From Anthopleura xanthogrammica (Eukaryota; Cnidaria; Anthozoa; Actiniaria; Actiniidae), in the NCBI GenBank assembly GCA_964019055.1, contig OZ025221.1:10071106-10135105 (forward strand): a stretch of DNA of 64,000 bases, given 5' to 3'. A program made the translations under genes and the position numbers. Each line of letters begins with the position of its first letter. Positions within the stretch are counted from its first letter, which is position 1. The notes under the pieces are model-generated. The model saw nothing but the letters and a program-made list of their open reading frames with translations, had not been told where the DNA came from and did not search any database. This document shows, one piece after another, positions 1-10,902 of the stretch.

Positions 1-3000
1 ACCAATCAGAGCGCGCGTTATATCTTGAATATGTTATAAAATCATGTTTTTACGATCTTGTTCAATTTGAATACGAAAAGTGGGTATTTTGCTAGAGGGG
101 CCCGCCAGCATAACTATGTTTGATTTCATCCTAGCAACAAATTGAAGGCTCTTTGTGTCTGGGTAAACAAATAGATAAGCTCTTAAATCATGGTTTATTA
201 TCAATATGTTTAAAATCGCTTTTTTAATAATCCAGCTGAATTAAAAGGTCATACAAAAATGAAATAAAATACTGAAAAAAATGATAAGAACAGAATAAAT
301 GGGAAGGAAATGACCGACTCTAAGACTGAATATCCTGGCCGATTTATTTCAACATATTGCATAATGATTATGAATAATATTGTTAAAGTATTCCCTCAAG
401 AAATCATTAAAAATATGGACTAATGAATATGGGAAAAATAAATGAAATTGAGATGAATTCGTTTTAATAAATGAACCCGTCATTGAGAAGAAATTACCAT
501 TCATCTGTCTTCAGCACGTTTACGTTACGAATAAACGTTTATTAAGACTTTTTTCAACACAAATGCGAAAATTAAAACTCGGGAAAATACAATAGGTTGA
601 AGTTAATGAAGATAAGATAAAGGCCCTTAGCACTTGCTCAACGGTGTTTTTGAAGGTTTCTCTAGTTTGTCGACTTTAAGTGACATGTCTACTCAAATTG
701 AAAGTCTGGTTATCAGACAAATGGTTCCCTTTGTAAGAGCCTTCTGCCAGATGGCTATGTCGTATGAAATCAAAATACATTAATGCTAAACTTTTGGCTG
801 AATATTGAGGCGCGGGCCTTAGCAAAATTGTAGACGATTTTGTTCCTACTCAAACAATTAAGCTTATATCTTAATATCTCATCTCTTTTGTTGAAAAAAT
901 ATATTGGTATAGATAATTTTGTGACTTCTAGAGATAGAATGTTCATCCTAATTGAGGGGTTTTTTTCAACACAATTTTTCTCTGAGCGCTTAATGTCTCA
1001 TAAATAGGAAAATGCTATTATCCCAATATACTTTCTTATTTAGTCAATAAAATTGTCATAGCAGATGGACACACCATTTTTCCTTAAGGTGATGTTACAC
1101 GAGACGATTTGCAACGACGATTTTTCGCGCGCGAAAAATTCGTCATTTTGAGTTGCGAGGTTTTGACTTGAGATCAGAAGCTCGCTTGAAGTCGAAGTTA
1201 CTCTAAAAAATCGTTTTATCTGCATGGCATGTTACATGGTATAAATCTTTCATGCAAAAGCGTTGCGCGAAATATCGTCGTATATGACATCGCCTTTAGC
1301 CTAAATTTTCGCGTACGGAGTATCTTTTTCATTCTCGTTATTCAGATTCAAAATTGTTTTTAAAGTACGTTCTATCGCGTAGGAAGATATCTGTTCATAT
1401 CAGATTCCTTTTTATCTCTCTATTTCAGAATATTCATCAACCTAATTTGAAAAACTTGTCAGCAATCTATTTGTATTTTAAAAAGTTCCATAAATGCGTT
1501 CGGTAGCCTCCCACAACTACGATCCTTTCTAAAAATTGATTTCTAACAATGTCTCCAAGGGTGTAAAAGCCGGCTGAACAAACGTCGAAAGGACTCTCTT
1601 TTGGCATACATATGAATCTCTAATGCTTGCACCATCGAATATTGTGCTTAGAATACTATTAATATAAGCATTTTATTGCCCAAAACACGAGTATTTATTT
1701 GCATAAACCTGCTTCAGGTAACAGAAGGATTTAAAATTCAATGGTGGTTGAATTCTGCCCAAGGAAGGAGTTATATAATATGTATTTTTTTCACAAATAC
1801 ATTTTTTTGCTGTTAATGATATTCAAAAAGGGATTCTTTTTCATCATATTTTTCCATTTTGTTTATTTTTCTGGTGCTTTCTAAAGACTTTTATACTGTT
1901 TGTAGGAAGGCTGGACTTCTTCCTTGCCACAGGGCTTCTGGTCAACAGTTGCGAAGGGGAAAAAAGCTTCTTTTTCAAAATCGTGTCCTTGTCACTCAAA
2001 ACCATATCTAAAACTATACTAACATGTATTTCAAATGATCTTTTTTTTTCTTTTTCATTTAAACGTTTATTTTTTTATCTAAATATTCGAATTGTTTTTA
2101 AAACGTTTCCAAGAAAATGTTTTGCGTCACTGAAAGGTGTTTTTTATTTTGCTTTATACTTTTCATTTTCTTTTTTTCAATTCATCTTTCCGAAACCAAG
2201 AGCTTTAATTTTAAGAAATGTTTCGAAAATGATAAATCAAAATTCAAGACCATTCCTAACTGGAGTTCATCACATTTAAACCGAATGAATTAAAGAAAAA
2301 ACGATGAAAAAGACATCCAATATTGATGTGCATGATACCATCAAGATGTATAAACCTTTACTTGCTATCGTTGAAAAATCCCACAAAAAATACTATACTC
2401 ACCATCATTAAATACGTCTGGGAATCAACGTCAAGATCGACGCAGCTTGTCTTGTTTTCAGTATTTTCCACAGAACACCGTAGAAGGAAGTCTAAAGTAG
2501 CTCTTCGATCCAAATTGAAAGTCTCCAAAACGACTTACGTCATGAGCAGAATAATAGACCTTCTATTGCCAAACTATTTCTTGGCATTCAACGAGTGACG
2601 TGTGTCAATTCGATCCTTATTCATTTGCATATTTAATCTTTCATATTTAGACAGTATAATGTATTGCCTGATCCCTAACTTAAACAGCTGTTAAGAACAA
2701 GTTTCTTTTGTTGTTTGTGACGTATTTTTGACGTCTACCCACACCTACTTATGCGTGACAGATTTTTAATATCCCTGGATACACTGCATGGCTTTATTCT
2801 AATTGGTGCAAAACAAATATCGATATCAGGGACAGCTACATTTTCAGCGGTGGATGTGATGAAACATAGAACATGTCAAGAACTGTTATTGCAATGGGAA
2901 CTCAAGAAGAAGATGATTTGATGTTTATTTTTGGATGTTATTGGCGGTAGTGCATGATATCACCGCGGAAGGTTTGTATGGGTATATGTGTTTCTTTTGG

Positions 3001-4538
3001 AGGGGTGTTTCTGGGTGGGGATCTGAGTGAAGGACGGATAGGTGGAATGTCTGGGTGTGTCTGAGGGCCGGGGGAAGTCACTCTTCTTTCGGAGGGGGGG
3101 GGGGGGGTTGTGTTTGTGTCAGTTCAGACTGGAAGGCGGATTATTTGGGTTGAAGGCCAGCTTTTCGTGCGTGTATTAGGGGATTAGCATGGGTAGAAGG
3201 TCTGGGTGTATAGGTGGACGTAATGCTAATAAACATTGCCATTGTCATGTTAATGTGTCAACCATTTTAACAATAGGTTTTGTCACTTTGCTTTGTTGGA
3301 TTGTCCAATAGATTTCTGGTTGGCAATTTAAATAACAATGAGGCAAAACAAATTTCGTCATCGTACGCCCTCCTGGATGTGTTCATGGTAAGTATAATAT
3401 ATGTTTGCTTGTAAGGAAAGTAAAGTCTGTAGTTTGTAAGGTTCGTGTTTCTTCCACTTATGTAAAGAAATCTGAACTCGTGTCGGATGATACATCAAAG
3501 CATTCCTTAATTAATACACTCGAAAATGTATGGTGACTGGGAATAGAAATAAGCCAAGGAAGGATGGAAACACTGGGTCTTGTGATCATTCGGTATATCC
3601 ATTACTTTATGCGGAACCTTTACCATCAGAGTATGACGCATTTGGTTCGTGGATAAAACGTTTCTGTTTTGCGTATGAAAACAGGAAAAAATACTCGCTG
3701 GCCTCTTATTCAGTCCTGACAAAATCAAATAATAATGTGGCTTTTTGGTAACCTTGACAACAGGTTTAAGCATCACCATAACAACTAATACATGAACAAA
3801 ACTGATGAGCTCCAAGCCATCATTTGATGATAATTTAACAAGAAAAATAGTGGAAATAAAGTAGAACAACTTTGTTCCACTTTATTTTCCCTTATTTTTC
3901 TTGTTAAATCTATAACTATAATCTTCTTTAATACAAATGATGATAATGATATTAATAATAATGATGATAATAAAATAATAATGATGTAGATAATAATGAT
4001 ATGGATCATAATAATAATCACATATTTCAACGGGATAACCATTTCAGTTACAAAAACTGAAGTTTGTTTAGGAAAATGACTGACTGCATCGTCCACGATT
4101 GTCATGTAACAAGTTAAACCTCAAGTCACAATTTTTTCCTGTTTCCTTCTCTTGTTGTTTTTCTTCTGCGTATCATCTATCCTGAACAATAATACAGTGA
4201 CGCACTACCATCAGCTGCCTATACAAGATTAGACATCAGAAGTCAAGATCTTTGAAGAGGATCGCGGTATCTGACACAGATCAGGGCACGCGCGCATAAC
4301 TACTTTACCGCATATTTAAACAGCTAGAGTTTTTATCAGTGTTGAAAAGAACACACGAGAAATTTCTTCCCAAGTACAGTCTCAGTTTACAATTGGAAAA
4401 TCCAACTTCCTCATAATATTCCTAGTCTATTTTTAACTAGTAAAAGCTAAATCACATTCTAAATTTATTTGTTTTAAATTTTGTAACCATGTCACAAAAT
4501 TATTAATTACCTTTCAATTTTTTCCTTGTCAAATAACC
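1..4538. other. intergenic, no supported gene
   Basis: AT-rich sequence without a recognisable gene. Open frames near 1983-2279 and 2323-2598 (98 and 91 codons) have low-complexity composition and match no family I recognise. Contents: one inverted-repeat element (1087-1295), a 14-G homopolymer at 3094-3107, and AT-rich imperfect AAT/GAT repeats around 3937-4015. A gene lying outside the left edge could have exons here that I cannot identify. Confidence 0.6.
1087..1295. mobile_element. palindromic MITE-like element
   Basis: The ends are inverted repeats: AGGTGATGTTACACGA on the left and a right end whose complement begins AGGCGATGTCATA. Inside, CGACGATTTTTCGCGCG is mirrored by the complement of CGTTGCGCGAAATATCGTCG. 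About 209 bp with no coding capacity, so a non-autonomous foldback element is the simplest reading. A weaker element with a similar TACAC-rich end lies at 45139-45351. Confidence 0.6.
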
Positions 4539-6864
4539 ATGAGCTATAGCACAACGTTTTGATCGATTTGGGTCCATTTTCACACCTTTTGCAAATCTAT
4601 AAATTATTTATGACAAATGCAAATTGAGGTATTTAGAGCCAAAAAGCATGGACTATAGCCCATGGTTTTGATCGATTTGGGTCCATTTTCACACCTTTTG
4701 CAAATTTATGAATTTTTTATGAAGGATGGAAATTTAGTCATTTTTGGCCATTTTGAAACAAAAAGGATGGACTATAGCCCATGGTTTTGATCGATTTGGG
4801 TCCATTTTCACACCTTTTGCAAATTTATGAATTTTTTATGAAGGATGGAAATTTAGTCATTTTTGGCCATTTTGAGCCAAAAAGCATGGACTATAGCCCA
4901 TGGTTTTGATCGATTTGGGTCCATTTTCACACCTTTTGCAAATTTATGAGTTTTGTATGAAGGATGGAAATTTAGGCATTTTTGGCCATTTTGAGCCGAA
5001 AAGTATGCACTATAGCCCATGGTTTTGATCGATTTGGGTCCATTTTCACACCTTTTGCAAATTTATGAATTTTTTATGAAGGATGGAAATTTAGTCATTT
5101 TTGGCCATTTTGAGACAAAAAGGATGGACTATAGCCCATGGTTTTGATCGATTTGGGTCCATTTTCACACCTTTTGGAAATCTATAAATTATTTATGACA
5201 AATGCAAATTGAGGTATTTTGAGCCAAAAAGCATGGACTATAGCCCATGGTTTTGATCGATTTGGGTCCATTTTCACACCTTTTGCAAATTTATGAATTT
5301 TTTATGAAGGATGGAAATTTAGTCATTTTTGGCCATTTTGAGACAAAAAGCATGGACTATAGCCCATGGTTTTGATCAATTTGGGTCCATTTTCACACCT
5401 TTTGCAAATTTATGAATTTTTTATGAAGGATGGAAATTTAGTCATTTTTGGCCATTTTGAGACAAAAAGGATGGACTATAGCCCATGGTTTTGATCGATT
5501 TGGGTCCATTTTCACACCTTTTGCAAATTTATGAATTTTTTATGAAGGATGGAAATTTAGGCATTTTTGGCCATTTTGAGACAAAAAGGATGGACTATAG
5601 CCCATGGTTTTGATCGATTTGGGTCCATTTTCACACCTTTTGCAAATTCATGAATTTTTTATGAAGGATGGAAATTTAGTCATTTTTGGCCATTTTGAAA
5701 CAAAAAGGATGGACTATAGCCCATGGTTTTGATCGATTTGGGTCCATTTTCACACCTTTTGCAAATTTATGAATTTTTTATGGATGGAAATTTAGGCATT
5801 TTTGACCATTTTGAGCCAAAAAGCATGGACTATAGCCCATGGTTTTGATCGATTTGGGTCCATTTTCACACCTTTTGCAAATTTATGAGTTTTTTATGAA
5901 GGATGGAAATTTAGGCATTTTTGGCCATTTTGAGCCAAAAAGCATGGACTATAGCCCATGGTTTTGATCGATTTGGGTCCATTTTCACACCTTTTGCAAA
6001 TTCATGAATTTTTTATGAAGGATGGAAATTTAGTCATTTTTGGCCATTTTGAGACAAAAAGCATGGACTATAGCCCATGGTTTTGATCGATTTGGGTCCA
6101 TTTTCACACCTTTTGCAAATTTATGAATTTTTTATGAAGGATGGAAATTTAGTCATTTTTGGCCATTTTGAAACAAAAAGGATGGACTATAGCCCATGGT
6201 TTTGATCGATTTGGGTCCATTTTCACACCTTTTGCAAATTCATGAATTTTTTATGAAGGATGGAAATTTAGTCATTTTTGGCCATTTTGAAACAAAAAGG
6301 ATGGACTATAGCCCATGGTTTTGATCGATTTGGGTCCATTTTCACACCTTTTGCAAATTTATTAGTTTTTTATGAAGGATGGAAATTTAGGCATTTTTGG
6401 CCATTTTGAACCAAAAAGCATGGACTATAGCCCATGGTTTTGATCGATTTGAGTCCATTTTCACACCTTTTGGAAATCTATAAATTATTTATGAAAAATG
6501 CAAATTTAGGTATTTTGAGCCAAAAAGCATGGACTATAGCCCATGGTTTTGATCGATTTTTGTCCATTTTCACACCTTTTGCAAATTTATGAATTTTTTA
6601 TGGATGGAAATTTAGTCATTTTTGGCCATTTTGAGACAAAAAGCATGGACTATAGCCCATGATTTTGATCGATTTGTGTCCATTTTCACACCTTTTGCAA
6701 ATTTATGAATTTTTTATGAAAAATGCAAATTTATGAATTTTTGGCCATTTTGATCGATTTGGGTCCATTTTCACACCTTTTGCAAATTTATGAAATTTTT
6801 ATGAAGGATGGAAATTTAGGCATTTTTGGTCATTTTGAGCCGAAAGCATAGACTATAGGCTCTG
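4539..6864. repeat. 119-bp satellite array, about 20 copies
   Basis: A head-to-tail array with a 119-bp period: successive GGACTATAGCCCATGG motifs start near 4647, 4766, 4885, 5004 and 5123. Some units are shorter, about 109-114 bp. Each unit carries the imperfect 16-bp palindrome ATGGACTATAGCCCAT, the block GATCGATTTGGGTCCA, and an AT-rich half with TTTTTGGCCATTTTGA. First and last units are the most diverged, as expected for an array homogenised from its centre. No long open frame. It has no unique spacers, so it is not a CRISPR-type array. Confidence 0.95.
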
Positions 6865-7036
6865 GTGTGCTTGAAAAACGTTGGTATAGAGGTATCAGAA
6901 AATTGCTCTTGATACATAGAATACTGAAGAAGGGATGTTTAATACTATTTTTTATTTGACAGAGGTTTGAACTTTACATTGTTTGAATGCATTGTTACAA
7001 AATAAGAATAAGGAAAACGAAATTTTTCGGTTAATT

Positions 7037-7160
7037 CCTGGAGCCGGTTGTACTAAGCCTGGTTATCTAATGTGTAGAATTGGTATAGGTTTGATCCGGT
7101 GGATAAGGAGTTATCCGGTGAACAGCGCTTTATTCGGGTTTTTTTACAATCGGCTCCAGT
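7037..7160. mobile_element. foldback MITE, about 124 bp
   Basis: Left end CTGGAGCCGGTTGTA is matched by the right end TACAATCGGCTCCAG (one mismatch). The interior has a second small palindrome around CCGGTGGATAAGGAGTTATCCGG. Non-coding. The element can fold on itself almost completely. Confidence 0.7.
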
Positions 7161-7263
7161 ATATGACATCTGGTTGACAGTGTTTTTTTTTATCATGAAT
7201 CAGATGAATTGAGGAGAAGTTCTCTTCCTGCTGAAAAAGGATTCTGTGACTTTTCTTTATTCT

Positions 7264-7384
7264 AGGACCAGATTAGATGTCGCATTTCACATGCGTGAAT
7301 CTAATGCAAATGAATTCAAACTATAGGTTTTGCTCATTTGAATTAGATTTGGCACATGTGAAATGCAACATCTAAACCGGGCCT
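7264..7384. mobile_element. palindromic MITE, about 120 bp
   Basis: Left arm GATTAGATGTCGCATTTCAC is mirrored by the complement of GTGAAATGCAACATCTAAAC on the right, with few mismatches. Non-coding. The arms are about 25-30 bp and a second short palindrome lies inside them. Confidence 0.7.
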
Positions 7385-8021
7385 TACTTTGTGCAAAAAT
7401 TTCATTAAATAGATACAACAAGGGGTAAAAAGAAATGAAAAGAAATGAATATTTTTGCTTGTCTGAAATTTGGGAAAATTAACTGGTATCTAAAAAAATT
7501 TCATAATTTATGACAAAATATCAATAATAGTGGTTTTTCTTTTTCCCCATTGTCAAGTTAATATCAAAAAAAATTACATTTCCTTTCCAATGTTTAAAGG
7601 AAGATGGGTAGGATCCTGAGAGTGCAAAGGATTGTGGGATTGAATGGGAGAAAATACCAGAGCTTTGTCATGTTTGTTTTCAAATCTTCCTTTAAGCCTT
7701 GGAAAGGTGACTTATGCAGCATATAGTCCACACCTGCAGGCAAATTATATTCTTACTAAAATTAAGCTTCATTCTTAAAGAATTAATTACATTAAATAAC
7801 TTAGAGTAATAAAGAATAACTGTACAATCACAACATAGCATTCAATAAGGTCCTCCATTGTCCTTTACCAAAGTTAATCAAATTACTAGAAAATAGAAGT
7901 TCTAAGTTGAAAACCCATCCACAATCATTCAAGTGATTTACTCTAATTAAGGACTAAAGTTAACGTCTGAAAGGTCAGCATAGTTACAAACATTTTTACA
8001 GTGTTTAAGTTCCCTTCTTAA

Positions 8022-8152
8022 AGACCCCTTTTTCAGCGCTTTGGAGTGCAGCTCAATTTGGAGGACACAACAATAGCTTTCCAAGTCTCAGGAGATTAAA
8101 ATTGTTTTGTCCTCCAAATTGAACTGCTCTTTGACGTCACATGAAAGGGGTC
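8022..8152. mobile_element. MITE family A, copy 1
   Basis: Terminal inverted repeat AGACCCCTTTTTC / GAAAGGGGTCT and an inner inverted pair AATTTGGAGGACACAACAAT / ATTGTTTTGTCCTCCAAATT. The same layout recurs at 10320-10608 and 48648-48769, which defines a family. The right side contains TGACGTCA, a perfect CRE-like octamer, carried by the element itself. Confidence 0.85.
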
Positions 8153-9791
8153 TATATTCACTTATCGTATTCAACACACCAATGCAGTCTACCTAGGTAA
8201 TCATAATTTCTCAAAATTTGGGAAATGTTGAGTCTGCATATAAAACCAGTGTTCTGCCAAAATCAAGATAATGAAGGGATAAACCCTAGGAACTTAAATA
8301 TTGATTTTTAAAAGGATGGCTTATTTCATTCAAAATAAAAGATTTAGTTACTTTGTTGTTACTTTGTACAAAAAGCACTAGATAGAAATGTTCTATTTCC
8401 TTCAGAAATAATTTTGAATTTTATAAATTTGACTAGAATCTGTCAGCTTATCACAGGTAATCGGCAATGTTCTGAGGTATTATTAAGACATATATATTAT
8501 ATATATATATTAAGCACTCACTTAAAATGCTTAAATTCAGCATTCAAAACAATCTTATTTAACCAACAAGCCAAAATCATCCACACAGTAGTCGTCATTC
8601 CACAACAACCTAACTAAAGGAATGGGAATACAAATGGGAAAAGAAATGAACAGCTGAATGGGTAGGGTCGCAAAACCTAAGGTGTGTTAAGGTACAGGTA
8701 GATTAATCTATTACCAACATTGACTCCCCCACCCCTCCCTTAACAGGAAAACATCTAGGGGGTGGGGTAGGCAGAAATATACAGGTTATTAAAAACCTAC
8801 TCTCCTCAAACAATGAGAAAATTAACCAATACTTACACTGGACAAATGTTTCTAGATTACCTTCCCAATGGCAATATATAGTAGTTATAATAATAATTAT
8901 CATTAACAGAAAATAGAGCTATTAGGTGTGACGTCACTGTAAAAACAAAAATAAGGATTTTTCTAAATTTTTCTTTATGACAGGATTTGTCATTCACAGT
9001 TCTAATTGTTTCAGGTGGAAGAATCTGTAAGGAATTTTTCGATTTATTTTAGCAGTTTTTGTGAGCAGTTGTACCCAGAAAATACATGTCACAACTTAAC
9101 AGCTCTATATAACTGACAGTATAACACTCTTATTTTACCCAGTCTATTTTTGCCACTATTTTGAAATATTATACGAAAATGTTCAATAACATGCAAGTAC
9201 TTAGTGGATTGTACTATTGGCTTGCTTTAATTCACAACTCTCTTATAATAATTATTATATTATTAATATTATACACTAAAATCATTATACAAAATATCTG
9301 TACAATATTGCATTCTCCCTCTCCTCTTCTTATCCTACTTAAAACACCTCTTCAGGTCAGAGGTGACAAATTATCTTTATCTATGCATTCATGTGCCGTA
9401 AAAAAAGAAAAAACAAATGTTTTATGGTTGAAAGTTTAGGGATTAATTGCTCAGGGAGCAGGAAATAATTTGATAATTTTTGTAAAAAAAAAAAAAACGA
9501 ACTTTAGTTACTTGGCTCAAGCATTACTAGTGTCTTAAGTCAGAAAAATAATATAAGTTAATTATAAGAGCATGAAGTTATTTGTACCATAACACTTTGG
9601 GGGTATTTTCAAAACACAAAGATGAAAAGAATTCTTGTTTTGGAACATGAAAAAAACATTCAAGTTTATGATCAATTCAAATGGAAATGTTGAGACCACC
9701 CCCCTCCCCCCTTCCCCCTGTGCGGCAAGATAATAGATAGTTTTACTGAAGTACATTTGTCATGTCAACCCAGTAATAAACCTTTACCAAC

Positions 9792-9918
9792 TTTGCTTGA
9801 GTGACCATGAAACAATGACTTCAAGTTGAGGTTAGACTTTGATAACTTCATACATTAACTGTATTTTATCAAGTCTATCCTCAACTTGGAACCATTATTT
9901 TGTGATCACTTAAGCAAA
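9792..9918. mobile_element. palindromic MITE, about 127 bp
   Basis: The first half (TTTGCTTGAGTGACCATGAA onward, including TCAAGTTGAGGTTAGACTT) is the imperfect complement of the second half (AAGTCTATCCTCAACTTGG ... CACTTAAGCAAA). Essentially the whole element is an inverted repeat with a short AT-rich loop. Confidence 0.75.
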
Positions 9919-10319
9919 TTCAGCAAAGATCTATCTGTTAATGCTTGCAACAGGCTTATGTTATTATCTATTGTTTCAGAAAATATTTCCTGCAATAATC
10001 TTTCATTTTGAAAGTTATTTTTCATGTACTGAAAACTCAATACATTCCAGATTAAAACTGAGCATAAATCAACCATCAAACCACTGGAATTTGTTATTTC
10101 TATCCAAGAAATATATTCTCAATAAAAACATGCTTGCATATTATGATAAAGTAATAATTATTATAATTGTTATTAATAATTATCTTTAATAATTACATAA
10201 GATCAAGTCAGTGTGACTATACTTGTATCTTGACCAATCCTTGCATTGTCGGACTTCCATAATTACCTCTTGCTACTCTACTGGTCCTGTATCAAGAACA
10301 AAGTTCTTTTTACTAAAAT

Positions 10320-10608
10320 AGACCCCTTGCAGCACTTCTGAATGCAGTTTAATTTGGAGGACAAAACAATAGGTTTCTAATTCTCAGGAGATTGAAATTC
10401 TTTTGCTTTGTCTTCCAAATGAGGGTTTATCAGGTCTTGCATGACATTAAAAATTTTAATCCAACAAAAGTTGGCTGCTTTTACAAAGAAATGTAAAATG
10501 TTCAAGCTTTCCAATTTTACTAATTTTGCTAAGTATTATAATTTAAAATGTCACGCAAGACCTGATAAACCCTTGTTGAGCTGCTTTCATGTCACATACA
10601 AGGGGTCT
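10320..10608. mobile_element. MITE family A, copy 2, interrupted
   Basis: Shares the AGACCCCTT...AAGGGGTCT ends and the TTTGGAGGACAAAACAATAG block with copy 1 at 8022-8152, but its right half is split by an unrelated 152-bp inverted-repeat element at 10422-10573. Past the insert the family sequence resumes with TTGAGCTGCTTTCATGTCAC. Confidence 0.85.
10422..10573. mobile_element. MITE nested inside MITE family A
   Basis: Long terminal inverted repeats: the left end AGGGTTTATCAGGTCTTGCA and the right end whose complement is the same apart from one base. The arms extend over about 27 bp. It sits inside copy 2 of family A, so it is younger than that copy. The target-site duplication is unclear, at most two bases. 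Confidence 0.85.
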
Positions 10609-10902
10609 ATATTAATTATAAATTTTATAATAGAGCTCTGAAAACAAAACATTGACATTGATAATCCATGGGTAAAGGAATATGAGATATCCACTCAGGA
10701 ATGGATCCAGACCAGCTCACAGTCTGTTTTCTGGAAAACAGTCAAGATGTTCAAAGTAGCAGTAATATAGCTCATTCTTAGCTACAGCTCTGACTTACAG
10801 GCTGTATTTTCAATGGCGTAGGATAACAAGTAATATAAAATGTTTGCTTGCTAGCCTTGTGTTAGTTAACATTTTTCACAACATGCATATTAATTAACTT
10901 AC

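Larger units (their letters stand above)
6865..10902. other. intergenic region rich in MITEs
   Basis: No supported coding sequence. It contains five palindromic elements, listed separately (7037-7160, 7264-7384, 8022-8152, 9792-9918, and 10320-10608 with a nested insert), and AT-rich filler. The right-hand part probably includes the 3' UTR of the minus-strand NDE1-like gene, whose stop codon is at 10903-10905. Confidence 0.6.

Noticed and set aside
1983..2598. Two adjacent plus-strand frames of 98 and 91 codons
   Set aside because: Phe/Ser-rich AT-driven composition, no recognisable domain and no supporting splice structure.
4539..6864. Regular repeat array resembling a CRISPR layout
   Set aside because: Units are contiguous 119-mers without unique spacers, in a eukaryotic genome; it is a satellite.
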